This document shows, in pieces, positions 45,937-55,265 of a stretch of 64,000 bases of DNA. The stretch is from Vallitalea longa (lineage in GTDB: Bacteria; Bacillota; Clostridia; Lachnospirales; Vallitaleaceae). The notes beneath the pieces are model-generated. The model did no database searches. It worked only from the letters and a program-made list of their open reading frames with translations, and was not told the origin of the DNA. The stretch is from contig NZ_BRLB01000004.1 of NCBI RefSeq assembly GCF_027923465.1, positions 186,001 through 250,000 of the forward strand. The letters are read 5' to 3'. The position numbers were made by a program, and so were the translations under genes. How positions within the stretch are numbered: position 1 is the stretch's first letter; each line of letters opens with the position of its first letter.

Positions 45937-47502
45937 ATGAATAAAGTGATGAGTAAAAACGAAGCAGCCAAATTGATAAATAATGGTGACGAAGTTGTAT
46001 TCAATGGTTTCGGTTCTATGTGCTTTCCAGAAGAGTTATGTATAGAAGTGGGTAAAAGGTTCGAAGAAACTGGCGAACCAAGAGAACTAAGTTATTTTTT
46101 CGGAGCAGGACAAGGTGTGTGGGATGAAACAAGAATGATAGAACACATGAGCCATGAAGGTATGGTCAAAAGAGTTATCGGGTCTCATTTCATACCCATG
46201 ATTAAAATCAATAAACAAGTATGCGAAAACAAAATTGAAGGTTATAACATGCCTCTTGGAATCATATCCCATCTTTTTAGAGCTGCTGCCGGTAAAAAGC
46301 CTGGTATAATCACTAAGATAGGGTTGAAAACATGTATTGACCCAAGAAATGGTGGAGGAGCATTGAACGAATCTTCAAAAGAAGAATTGGTCAAATTAAT
46401 AGAAATCGATGGAGAAGAGTATCTATTCTACAAAGCTCCAAAACCTACTGTTGCAATGCTAAGAGGTACAACAGCTGATGTTAATGGTAATATCACTATG
46501 GAAAAAGAAGCTATGTATGTTGATCCTTTTACTACAGCAATGTCAGTTAAGGCTAACGGAGGAAAGGTTATCGTTCAGGTAGAAAGACTCTCTAGTGAAA
46601 AGGCTGATCCAAGGAAAGTTAAGATACCAGGTGTTATCGTAGATGCTATTGTTGTAGAGAGCGAACAGTATCAGAGTATGATAGAAAAATACAATCCAGC
46701 TTATACCAGTGAAATCAGACTTCCAGATGATGAAGCAATGAAATTACTCAATAAAGTAAAAGAATTGAACATACAAGCAGGAAGAAAAAGATATAGAAAT
46801 ATTTTACATACGATAATAGCAAGAAGAGCTTCTATGGAACTTACTGATGGAGCAGTAGTCAACCTTGGTATCGGTATACCGGAATTAGTTCCTGAAGCAG
46901 GTAAAGAAATGGGTGTAACTGATAATATCAAGTTAACAGTTGAATCTGGTGTCATTGGAGGATATCCATCTAATGGATTAAGTTTTGGAGCGGCTGTAAA
47001 TGGTGAAGTATTACATGATGAAGCTTACCAATTCGATTTCTACGATGGAGGTGGTCTAGATCTGACTTTTGTTGGTGCAATGCAGGTAGATAAAATAGGT
47101 AATGTCAATGTTAGTCGTGCAGGTAGTAAGATAATAGGTGTAGGTGGTTTTACACATCTTACTCAATCAGCTAAGAAAGTAGTATTCTGCTTTCCTTTCT
47201 CTGGTGGTGGATTACGAGGAGAATGCAATGACAATGAACTGAAAATTACGAATGAAGGTAAATACAAAAAATTCTGTGAAAATGTAGAGGAAATAAGTTC
47301 AAGTGGAGAGTTCTCCTTATCCATAGGTCAAGAAGTCATATATATAACTGAAAGATGTGTCTTCCAGCTAACTGAAGAAGGAATTATGCTTACAGAGATA
47401 GCTCCAGGAATTTCATTAGAAGAAGATATACTTAAAAAATTACCATTCACACCATTAATAAGTGATAACCTAAAATTAATGGATGAAAGATGTTTCAGAT
47501 AG
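45937..47502 (+). CDS. Acyl-CoA:carboxylate CoA-transferase (YdiF/propionate CoA-transferase type)
   Basis: A 521-residue single-chain family I CoA-transferase. The alpha-like half starts MSKNEAAKLINNGDEVVFNGFG. The beta-like half has NLGIGIPELVPEAGKEMG and the active-site Glu E336 in KLTVESGVIGG, then AAVNGEVLHDEAYQFDFYDG. It moves CoA from an acyl-CoA to a free acid such as acetate or propionate, allowing the substrate acid to be activated or the product released. The gene has an unusual leader hairpin (see 45874-45936). It follows the second acyl-CoA dehydrogenase by about 100 bases and is 12 bases before glpK. Confidence 0.92.
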   Translation: MNKVMSKNEAAKLINNGDEVVFNGFGSMCFPEELCIEVGKRFEETGEPRELSYFFGAGQGVWDETRMIEHMSHEGMVKRVIGSHFIPMIKINKQVCENKIEGYNMPLGIISHLFRAAAGKKPGIITKIGLKTCIDPRNGGGALNESSKEELVKLIEIDGEEYLFYKAPKPTVAMLRGTTADVNGNITMEKEAMYVDPFTTAMSVKANGGKVIVQVERLSSEKADPRKVKIPGVIVDAIVVESEQYQSMIEKYNPAYTSEIRLPDDEAMKLLNKVKELNIQAGRKRYRNILHTIIARRASMELTDGAVVNLGIGIPELVPEAGKEMGVTDNIKLTVESGVIGGYPSNGLSFGAAVNGEVLHDEAYQFDFYDGGGLDLTFVGAMQVDKIGNVNVSRAGSKIIGVGGFTHLTQSAKKVVFCFPFSGGGLRGECNDNELKITNEGKYKKFCENVEEISSSGEFSLSIGQEVIYITERCVFQLTEEGIMLTEIAPGISLEEDILKKLPFTPLISDNLKLMDERCFR

Positions 47503-47514
47503 TGAGGGGTATAA

Positions 47515-49005
<1,491 letters not shown>

Positions 49006-49237
49006 ACTTAAACAATTAGAAGTTGGTTCCATAAAGAGCAAAAATTAATTGTAATCAAAGTTACTGATATTAATTTTCAGAGTAATATTGTAGAAATTGG
49101 TAATGTATATACATAAAAAAACTTTGTATTATAAAGATAACGAAGGTAAATATCGGGTATTTAGTATTTATAGTGAAAAATGAATATATTAATCATAAAA
49201 AGGATTTTATGACTGATTAATTTGTTAAATGGGTTAT

Positions 49238-49281
49238 AGCTGATATTCATACTTTGAAGTATGAATATCAGCTTTTCCTTT
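49238..49281 (+). terminator. Strong terminator after glpK
   Basis: The arms AGCTGATATTCATACT and AGTATGAATATCAGCT are perfect (16 bp) with a 4-base loop, followed by TTTTCCTTTT. It ends the Liv/acyl-CoA operon. Confidence 0.88.
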
Positions 49282-49403
49282 TGAAAATTAGGTTATTGTT
49301 ATAAATTACAATAGAATTTAACGTTTTTTAACAAAAATACTAAAAATTTACGCTAGTTATTGCATAAAAACTAAAAAAAATATTCTAAATGCTCTAAATC
49401 TTA

Positions 49404-49432
49404 TTGACATTGGAAAATTAAGTATGTATAAT
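49404..49432 (+). promoter_or_regulatory. Consensus promoter of the GH85 glycosidase gene
   Basis: TTGACA (49404-49409) and TATAAT (49427-49432) match the consensus exactly with the optimal 17-base spacing. The gene starts 197 bases later, leaving a long untranslated leader. Confidence 0.8.
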
Positions 49433-49628
49433 AGACATAAAATGAAGAAGACAGACATACTAATATGTTAGTTATATGGATTGGTTTGCAGTTTTTTATG
49501 ACGTTATATGTAATAGTATATATTACCTATAAGACTATATCTATATATGATGTGCAATATTACCAACGGTTAAATTTTCTGATAATAAAAAGGAAATTTA
49601 ATAATATATTATTTAAAAGGAGAAAAAT

Positions 49629-52526
49629 ATGGAGAAAGTAAGAAAAATTATGATGGTTATGGTTGTGGCTTCAATGTTGGTAACTACAATGCTAACAAAC
49701 ACAAGTGTCGTATTTGCGGGTGGTGATACACTTCCACCAAGAGAAGGAGAACAGGGGTATAAAGGTGATAATCAGCCCTCTATTCATGGATATCGTAAAC
49801 AAGATATATTGGACTTTTCACCTGAGACAGACCAATATTATGATTTCATGCGTGCAAAAGTTCCACTTCAAGAACGTAATGAATCATTCAAGGCGACTCA
49901 AGCAAATCCTATGTTGGATCAAGAGGTTAATAGCTTGACACTTGCAGGGGATTACGGTAACAATTTCTTTAATTCATATCAATACAATGATAAGTTTGCT
50001 CAAAACGTATTTAATTATTGGCAGTATCTAGATTATCATGCATCATGGCATGGAATGGTAACAGAACCTGCACCTGACAGCCTATTTGTTCCAGATGCAC
50101 CATGGTGGGAGCGTAAATATGAATTTGGTGTTTTGAATCTTCCTAATCCTGCATATACTAATGCCGCTCATAAAAATGGGGTCATGACATTAGGATGTGT
50201 ATTTTTCCCAAGAACAGAGCATACTGATGATTTTGTTTACAAAGATGAAAATGGAAGATTTCCTTTAGCAGATAAATTAGTAGAAATTTGTAAATATTAT
50301 GGCTTCGATGGTTATTTCGTAAATGCTGAAGAAAGATTATCTTCTTCTTTCATGCCTGTATATGAGGAATTTATAAGGGCTATGACATCTCAAGGTATTT
50401 ATGTTCAGGTATATGCATCAAACAAGTATGGACAAAATAACGAATCATCATGGGGAAGTATCAATTATTATAATAAGGATGCTACAGAATTCAGTAATTG
50501 GGTTAAACATCCTGATAGGGACCAAGCTGCAAGTTCATTATACATGAATCCTGACCCAAGTAAATCAATGGTCGATGGTTCTGTATCAGTCATGAATTCT
50601 TTGGGACTTGACCCTAGGGAAACAGTATTCAATACTTTGGAAGCAGGACAAACAGGTTTTTCAGGAAAACGTGGTTCTATCTATAACACGTTAGACGAAA
50701 ATCTTGTACCAAGAACAGGTATTGCTCATTTGGGTACTGAAATGGTATGGAGTGGAATTGATGAACAAGCCTTCGGCCATACTGGAAACAATTCATACAA
50801 TGATAATAGACGTGGTAACTCAGAATATCAAAAATACATATTTGCACGTGAAAGAACATGGTGGTCAGGTTCTATGGATCAGCCATATTACAGTAATGAC
50901 GGAAATTATGTTAGTCATCCAACAACAGATTATTCACAAGAAGAACGTGAAGAATTGCTAGAAAATATATTAAATGCTACAACCAATCCTTATTTAACTG
51001 CAAATAACCCTGATAGAGGAAATCCTGATGAAGGTAGTGACCTTGAAGGTAAGTCTTATCAGTCATGGCCTGGATTAGCGGCATTCATTTCTGAACGTTC
51101 GGTAATAGATGGTGGTAATTTCTATACTAACTTCAACACTGGTCATGGAATGCAATATTATGTTGATGGTGAAGTTTCTAACGATAATGAATGGGCGAAT
51201 ATCAACATTCAAGATATTTTACCTACATGGCAATGGTGGATAGAATCAGAATCTGAAGATGGAGAAACATTGAAAGTTGACTTTGATTATGGTGAGGAGT
51301 ATGATTCTGCATTTGAATTAAATCAAATAGGTGGCTATAATGGTGGAAGTTCACTAGTAGTGAAAGGTGACCTTACAGCAGAAAACTTCTTGCGTTTATA
51401 TAAAACTGATATAGATGTTTCAAAAGACTCCAAAGCATATGTTACATATTATAAGTCATCAGAAACAGATGGAACAGAAATGAGTTTGGGATTAATATTT
51501 GAAGATGATCCAGAAAAAGTTGAGTATATTAAGATTCCTTCTTCAGGAGCAAAAACTAATCATTGGAAAACAAAAACATTGAATCTTCAGAAATATAAGG
51601 GTAGACAAATTGCAGCGATTGGTTTCTCATTTGACCCTAAAAAAGATGAAGTACAGGATTATCAGATGAATATTGGAGAAATCAAAATAACAGATTCATC
51701 ATGTGAAAAACTTGATGCTCCAACAGGATTTAAAATCGATAAGGCTTTTGATACAACAGAAATGTATGTTTCTTGGGACTTGGAAGATTATAGTAAGGTA
51801 CAGAAATATAATGTATATGCAGAGTATAGTGACGGTGAAGAAGTATATCTTGGAGGAACTTATGATGATAAATATTACATAAAATCATTATATAATCCTA
51901 CAGAGGTAGTAAAAATCAAATTGACAGCAGTAGGTGCAGATGGTATTGAAAGTCCTAGTGCTACTATAGAAAGAGATTACTCTGAAGTTATCAATAATAT
52001 AGAAGTATCTGAAAATGAAGGTTATCTTGATGTTTCATGGAATAATCCAAACGTAAGCCATTCATCTATCAAAGCAGAGGTTATACTTAACTACAGTGAT
52101 AATGATAGCAAATATACTGAAACATTTGATGAAAATGCAACTCAAGGAACAATAGATGTACCTGTAACAGATGGTGGTCAATACACATTAAGATTATCAT
52201 TACTTGATTCTGATGGAGAAGTTATAAGTTATACAGATCATTCAGGATTATTAAAAGATTCTTATTCTGATGTATATGAAGGAAAAGCAATATATAATTA
52301 TGGTAGTGTAAAATTGACAGGCCCTACATCAAAAGATTGGTGGCACTTATATGCAACACAAGATGGCAAGACAATCAAATTCAAAAATGGTGCAGAATAT
52401 GCTACAAGAGGTGTAGATGATTTAACTAATATAAGAGTTAGTGGTTATAGTGGAGAGATTGAAGTCATTCTAGAAGATTATAACGGAAATCTTTCAGAAC
52501 CTGTTAAAGTTCCATTCGGTAATTAG
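49629..52526 (+). CDS. Secreted endo-beta-N-acetylglucosaminidase, GH85
   Basis: A 965-residue exported glycosidase. The signal peptide (about 1-30, ending TSVVFAGG) is followed by a GH85 catalytic barrel (about 45-400). That domain has WQYLDYHASWHGMV, the family motif KYYGFDGYFVNAEERL with catalytic Asn N232 and Glu E234, and QGIYVQVYASNKYG. Beta-sandwich domains follow (about 535-690), then fibronectin-III-like modules with KIDKAFDTTEMYVSWDLED. GH85 enzymes cut the chitobiose core of N-glycans and so release glycans from glycoproteins. There is no LPXTG or C-terminal membrane anchor, so it should be released. The gene stands alone behind a consensus promoter. Confidence 0.92.
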   Translation: MEKVRKIMMVMVVASMLVTTMLTNTSVVFAGGDTLPPREGEQGYKGDNQPSIHGYRKQDILDFSPETDQYYDFMRAKVPLQERNESFKATQANPMLDQEVNSLTLAGDYGNNFFNSYQYNDKFAQNVFNYWQYLDYHASWHGMVTEPAPDSLFVPDAPWWERKYEFGVLNLPNPAYTNAAHKNGVMTLGCVFFPRTEHTDDFVYKDENGRFPLADKLVEICKYYGFDGYFVNAEERLSSSFMPVYEEFIRAMTSQGIYVQVYASNKYGQNNESSWGSINYYNKDATEFSNWVKHPDRDQAASSLYMNPDPSKSMVDGSVSVMNSLGLDPRETVFNTLEAGQTGFSGKRGSIYNTLDENLVPRTGIAHLGTEMVWSGIDEQAFGHTGNNSYNDNRRGNSEYQKYIFARERTWWSGSMDQPYYSNDGNYVSHPTTDYSQEEREELLENILNATTNPYLTANNPDRGNPDEGSDLEGKSYQSWPGLAAFISERSVIDGGNFYTNFNTGHGMQYYVDGEVSNDNEWANINIQDILPTWQWWIESESEDGETLKVDFDYGEEYDSAFELNQIGGYNGGSSLVVKGDLTAENFLRLYKTDIDVSKDSKAYVTYYKSSETDGTEMSLGLIFEDDPEKVEYIKIPSSGAKTNHWKTKTLNLQKYKGRQIAAIGFSFDPKKDEVQDYQMNIGEIKITDSSCEKLDAPTGFKIDKAFDTTEMYVSWDLEDYSKVQKYNVYAEYSDGEEVYLGGTYDDKYYIKSLYNPTEVVKIKLTAVGADGIESPSATIERDYSEVINNIEVSENEGYLDVSWNNPNVSHSSIKAEVILNYSDNDSKYTETFDENATQGTIDVPVTDGGQYTLRLSLLDSDGEVISYTDHSGLLKDSYSDVYEGKAIYNYGSVKLTGPTSKDWWHLYATQDGKTIKFKNGAEYATRGVDDLTNIRVSGYSGEIEVILEDYNGNLSEPVKVPFGN

Positions 52527-52613
52527 TAAGTATAATAGTACAGAGTATAGACTGAAAAGAAGTTTATTATAATCAATAATAAGCATTTTGCAATAAGTCA
52601 ATTGATATAATAT

Positions 52614-52659
52614 ATAAAGGATAAAAGGTGGAAGATAAAATTCCTATTTTTATCCTTTT
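52614..52659. terminator. Bidirectional terminator between convergent genes
   Basis: The arms AAAGGATAAAA and TTTTATCCTTT form an 11-bp stem between the GH85 gene (plus) and the AUU-start gene (minus); it has a long loop and T-rich flanks. Confidence 0.6.
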
Positions 52660-52660
52660 A

Positions 52661-53092
52661 TTATTTAGAATTAAATATAAAGCTTTGCATGTAGCTCTGT
52701 TTATAAGGCGATTTGGGATAATTAAATGAGTCATATATAGATTTAAGCTTGAAATACATATTCTCATCTGTCTTATACCATCTAGAATTAAAGCAAATTT
52801 TATCGTTCATGAAAATTATGTTAGCTTTAGTGGATTCATTAAGTAATATTTGATATTGCCAACCTTTTTTATTATTTATAGTTGGTTTGAAATCAAGTGA
52901 ATTAAAGAAGTCTACAAACTTTTGTATATCGTCGTCATCGGTAATGATTTTAACTGTTGGCGGAGAAGGTAAAGCAATGATAGATATTTGTTGTATGTTG
53001 GATTCATCAAGATGAGGATCGTGAAAATAGTATACTAAAATAAGAGTTATAATAACTACTAAAATAGAAATTCTTAATAAGTATTTTTTAAT
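52661..53092 (-). CDS. Membrane-anchored hypothetical protein with apparent AUU start
   Basis: A 143-residue reading frame on the minus strand with no ATG, GTG or TTG at its start. The in-frame stop TAA (53107-53105) is followed by GGA GGG ATT ATT ATT AAA AAA. A strong ribosome site (AAGGAGGG) ends 7 bases before the third ATT, so ATT at 53092 is the probable start. The protein begins with a membrane helix (about residues 5-22, LRISILVVIITLILVYY) and continues into an external domain with LPSPPTVKIITDDDD and FNSLDFKPTINNKKGW. Composition and codon use match the neighbours. I do not recognise the family. An ATG-to-ATT loss is an alternative. Confidence 0.6.
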   Translation of the reverse strand: MKKYLLRISILVVIITLILVYYFHDPHLDESNIQQISIIALPSPPTVKIITDDDDIQKFVDFFNSLDFKPTINNKKGWQYQILLNESTKANIIFMNDKICFNSRWYKTDENMYFKLKSIYDSFNYPKSPYKQSYMQSFIFNSK

Positions 53093-53414
53093 AATAATCC
53101 CTCCTTACATAGGTTAAATATAAACATAGAATATACACTTTAGAATTTAGTCTAAGTATCTTGTTTAATTAAAGAAAAATATTATATTAACTATTATATC
53201 ATCAATTAATATAACATAAAAGTGGAGGTACACTCATTCAATGGAGAAAGCCTTGTACATTCCATATTATGGGTTCTATATTGACAAAATAAATAGTATA
53301 ATGTATTGTTAATTTATCAAAAAAATAAAGATTTTTGCTAGAACTCTTAAAAAAGTTAAATAAATATAAGCTTTATATTAAAGTGTGAATTTTTATTATT
53401 AAGAAGGTGATTAA
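53093..53414 (+). other. Intergenic stretch between the AUU-start gene and the GNAT gene
   Basis: About 320 bases that must carry divergent promoters; no pair of boxes is convincing. It contains one possible 23-residue frame (53241-53312). Otherwise it is AT-rich with nothing recognised. Confidence 0.4.
53241..53312 (+). CDS. Possible 23-residue leader or small peptide
   Basis: A short frame starts MEKALYIPYYGFYIDKINS, 12 bases after GGAGGT and about 100 bases before the GNAT gene. It may be a leader peptide or chance. Support is only the ribosome site, so confidence is low. Confidence 0.2.
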   Translation: MEKALYIPYYGFYIDKINSIMYC

Positions 53415-54062
53415 TTGAAATTAAAGTATAAAAAATATCATAGAAAATATCATTATAAATGTTCTAATATCATGAAAGAAACATGGGATTTGAATAAGTA
53501 TTTTCATCATATCAAGGACAGTAATATCTGTTATAATGCTTTTCTGGAGGTATCTCTCATAAATTCTGATTATACAGATATCATAGTTGACAGAAATGAT
53601 AATGTGCTTGGTTATCTAATTGCAAGTAATAAGAAAAGATCGACTTTATGGACAAAAATTAAAAGATTCTTTTTGCAATTTGTATTTTACATAAAACAAT
53701 CCTATTATCTACTAACAGGAAGGTATGGAGATAAAAAAGCTGCTATAGAATTATTTGAGAAGTTAGATGAACTAACTAATCTCTTAGAGAAAGAAAAACA
53801 TAAGTTTGACAGTGAAATAAATCTTTTTTTCATAAGTTCTGAGATTCGTGGTAAAGGTTATGGGAGAAAACTTATGGACAGATATATAAAATATTGTCGT
53901 AAGGAAAAAATCAAAAAAATATTTTTATGGACAGATAGAGGTTGCAACTATAAGTTTTACAATCATTACGGGTTTAAATTACATGATAGCATAAACCATG
54001 AATTATTGGAAGAATCTGAAGAAGAGTATAATGGATTTGTTTATAGTATGATTCTGAAATGA
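53415..54062 (+). CDS. GNAT-family N-acetyltransferase
   Basis: A 215-residue protein starting at TTG behind AAGGTG. The C-terminal half shows the GNAT fold: INLFFISSEIRGKGYGRKLM with the acetyl-CoA pyrophosphate loop RGKGYG, then KIKKIFLWTDRGCNYKFYNHYGFKL. The N-terminal 70 residues are basic and Tyr/His-rich (KLKYKKYHRKYHYKCSN), and the middle (around 85-105) is a hydrophobic insert FLQFVFYIKQSYYLL. The acyl acceptor is unknown. It is monocistronic, convergent with the gene at 54157. Confidence 0.85.
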   Translation: MKLKYKKYHRKYHYKCSNIMKETWDLNKYFHHIKDSNICYNAFLEVSLINSDYTDIIVDRNDNVLGYLIASNKKRSTLWTKIKRFFLQFVFYIKQSYYLLTGRYGDKKAAIELFEKLDELTNLLEKEKHKFDSEINLFFISSEIRGKGYGRKLMDRYIKYCRKEKIKKIFLWTDRGCNYKFYNHYGFKLHDSINHELLEESEEEYNGFVYSMILK

Positions 54063-54089
54063 TTTCAATAAGAACTTAACTATCAGTGT

Positions 54090-54136
54090 TTAATATTTTA
54101 TGCAGTATCAACTATAGACTATGCATAAAATATTAA
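54090..54136. repeat. Perfect 15-bp inverted repeat between convergent genes
   Basis: TTAATATTTTATGCA (54090-54104) and TGCATAAAATATTAA (54122-54136) are exact complements around a 17-base loop. It lies between two convergent genes and could act as a bidirectional terminator, although no T-runs flank it. Confidence 0.6.
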
Positions 54137-54156
54137 GTCAATGGTAGAGGGTGAAT

Positions 54157-54510
54157 TTACCCAGCAACTAGAGTATAAATAAAATAAAATAAAGTTGGTA
54201 ATCCCAATAATAAAAATATTAAGATCATAAGTATTCTTAAAGTATTTATTTTTTTGTTGTTGTCAATAGTAGTTAGTAGTATCAATTCTTCATCTGATAT
54301 ATTCCAATATTGTATTTTGTAGTATTTATATTCATTATTAAATGTACTTGATATTTCTGAGGCTAGATTATGCTCTTTTAAATATTCGTTTTTTTCATTA
54401 TTATTCATTCTATTAATTTTGTCACATTCTTCTTTTGATAAATATATTTTATCGAAGTATTTATTTTTTTGCATGAATTGTTCCTTGATGTTTTGTAATT
54501 GATTATTCAC
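54157..54510 (-). CDS. C-tail-anchored small protein, function unknown
   Basis: A 117-residue protein with a charged helical N-terminal region (1-85; QLQNIKEQFMQKNKYFDKIY) and a single membrane segment at the C-terminus (about 94-115, LMILIFLLLGLPTLFYFIY). It is not exported by a signal peptide, so it is probably a cytoplasmic tail-anchored protein. The family is not recognised. The gene lies in the accessory island between the GNAT gene and the XRE regulators and has a GGGGGT-type ribosome site. Confidence 0.65.
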   Translation of the reverse strand: MNNQLQNIKEQFMQKNKYFDKIYLSKEECDKINRMNNNEKNEYLKEHNLASEISSTFNNEYKYYKIQYWNISDEELILLTTIDNNKKINTLRILMILIFLLLGLPTLFYFIYTLVAG

Positions 54511-54636
54511 ATTTATACCCCCTATGTTAATGAATTTTATTATTTTATATGCTTATTATACTATGTTTTGATTAAATTTGTAAAATTATAATTTGGATGA
54601 TAGATATAGATTTTTGATATTGCAAAGCAAGAAAAC

Positions 54637-54661
54637 ACACCTTAACAAAAAATTAAGGTGT
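54637..54661 (-). terminator. Terminator for the minus-strand small gene
   Basis: On the minus strand, ACACCTTAA and TTAAGGTGT form a 9-bp perfect stem with a short loop, followed by GTTTTCTT. It lies just after the frameshifted small gene. Confidence 0.7.
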
Positions 54662-54696
54662 TAAATAATATATTTTTAATTTGGATGGATACTATC

Positions 54697-54847
54697 TTAA
54701 AGTCTATGTTGATATTCATCTACCTCTATACTTTTTCTAATATTATTCCATATTCTTCTTTTGGTTCTATAGTATATAATAATTCTAACTAAATATCTAG
54801 TCATAGAACCAATTAAAAAACCAAAGATAAAATATAATTATTATCAT
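54697..54847 (-). pseudogene. Small membrane protein gene with a +1 frame break near its start
   Basis: On the minus strand a perfect AGGAGG lies 7 bases before an ATG at 54847, but that frame stops after 16 codons (MIIIIFYLWFFNWFYD). The next frame reads LYFIFGFLIGSMTRYLVRI and on to RKSIEVDEYQHRL with a stop at 54697. It looks like a normal small membrane protein with a basic cytoplasmic tail, and it has no start codon of its own until an internal ATG at 54804 without a ribosome site. A one-base indel in the AT-rich start, or a programmed +1 shift, would restore the protein. It precedes a terminator. Confidence 0.4.
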
Positions 54848-54891
54848 TATGGGTCCTCCTATTATATGGAAAGTAAGTATTTATTGTACTA

Positions 54892-55110
54892 TTAATTGAT
54901 ATGCTTTCTTTTAACTAAAGGTTTATCTTCAAAAAATAATTCTTCTATAGAAGTGTTATAATAATTAGCTATATCCATGGCCACATCTAAACTGGGATTT
55001 CTGGTACCTAATTCTATCATTCCGTAATAACTGGTTGTAATTCCTAAAGAATCTGCAACACTTCGCTGGGATTTGTTACCTCTTTTTTTTATAAGGTTGA
55101 TTCTAGTCAT
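54892..55110 (-). CDS. Cro/C1-type (XRE) regulator, 72 residues
   Basis: A compact helix-turn-helix protein, MTRINLIKKRGNKSQRSVAD, with recognition helix region SLGITTSYYGMIELGTRNPS and dimerising LDVAMDIANYYNTSIEELFF. It is divergent from a second XRE gene at 55266, and both promoters overlap one perfect palindrome. Such single-domain XRE proteins control phage, conjugative or toxin genes. No phage structural gene is nearby, but the neighbouring DUF4474 cassette is a possible target. An AGGTG ribosome site precedes the ATG. Confidence 0.88.
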   Translation of the reverse strand: MTRINLIKKRGNKSQRSVADSLGITTSYYGMIELGTRNPSLDVAMDIANYYNTSIEELFFEDKPLVKRKHIN

Positions 55111-55153
55111 AATTACACCTCATTTATAGCCAATAAAATATTTTATATTAATA

Positions 55154-55182
55154 ATAATATACAATATTCTATTGTTTGTCAA
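55154..55182 (-). promoter_or_regulatory. Promoter of the XRE gene at 54892
   Basis: On the minus strand, TTGACA (55182-55177) and TATTAT (55159-55154) are 17 bases apart. The 15-bp palindrome (55163-55203) overlaps the -35 and spacer, a classic repressor layout. Confidence 0.65.
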
Positions 55183-55203
55183 TAATATAAACAATAGAAT
55201 ATT
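55163..55203. promoter_or_regulatory. Palindromic operator between divergent XRE genes
   Basis: The arms AATATTCTATTGTTT (55163-55177) and AAACAATAGAATATT (55189-55203) are exact complements around an 11-base spacer, covering promoter elements of both genes. Confidence 0.7.
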
Positions 55204-55205
55204 AT
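55176..55205 (+). promoter_or_regulatory. Promoter of the XRE gene at 55266
   Basis: TTGTCA (55176-55181) and TATTAT (55200-55205) are 18 bases apart and overlap the palindrome, so both XRE promoters would be occluded together. Confidence 0.5.
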
Positions 55206-55217
55206 TATTTATTTACA

Positions 55218-55238
55218 TTTACAACTGTAAGTTGTAAA
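55218..55238. promoter_or_regulatory. Second inverted repeat near the XRE promoters
   Basis: TTTACAACT and AGTTGTAAA are perfect complements with a 3-base centre (55218-55238). They lie in the leader of the plus-strand XRE gene, so they may form a second operator or an mRNA hairpin. Confidence 0.5.
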
Positions 55239-55265
55239 ATCCTCTATATGAAGGGTTGTGATTGT

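Larger units (their letters stand above)
49006..49628 (+). other. Intergenic stretch before the GH85 gene
   Basis: About 620 bases with a strong terminator (49238-49281), a consensus promoter (49404-49432) and a leader of about 190 bases. A weak AT-rich inverted repeat is at 49041-49077. No reading frame or known RNA was seen. Confidence 0.6.

Noticed and set aside
49041-49077. AAAATTAAT / ATTAATTTT inverted repeat after glpK
   Set aside because: It is short, AT-only and not followed by a T-run; a much stronger terminator lies at 49238.
53281-53310. TTGACA with TATAAT before the GNAT gene
   Set aside because: The spacing is only 10 bases; the alternative TATTGT at 17 bases is weak and lies inside a possible small frame.
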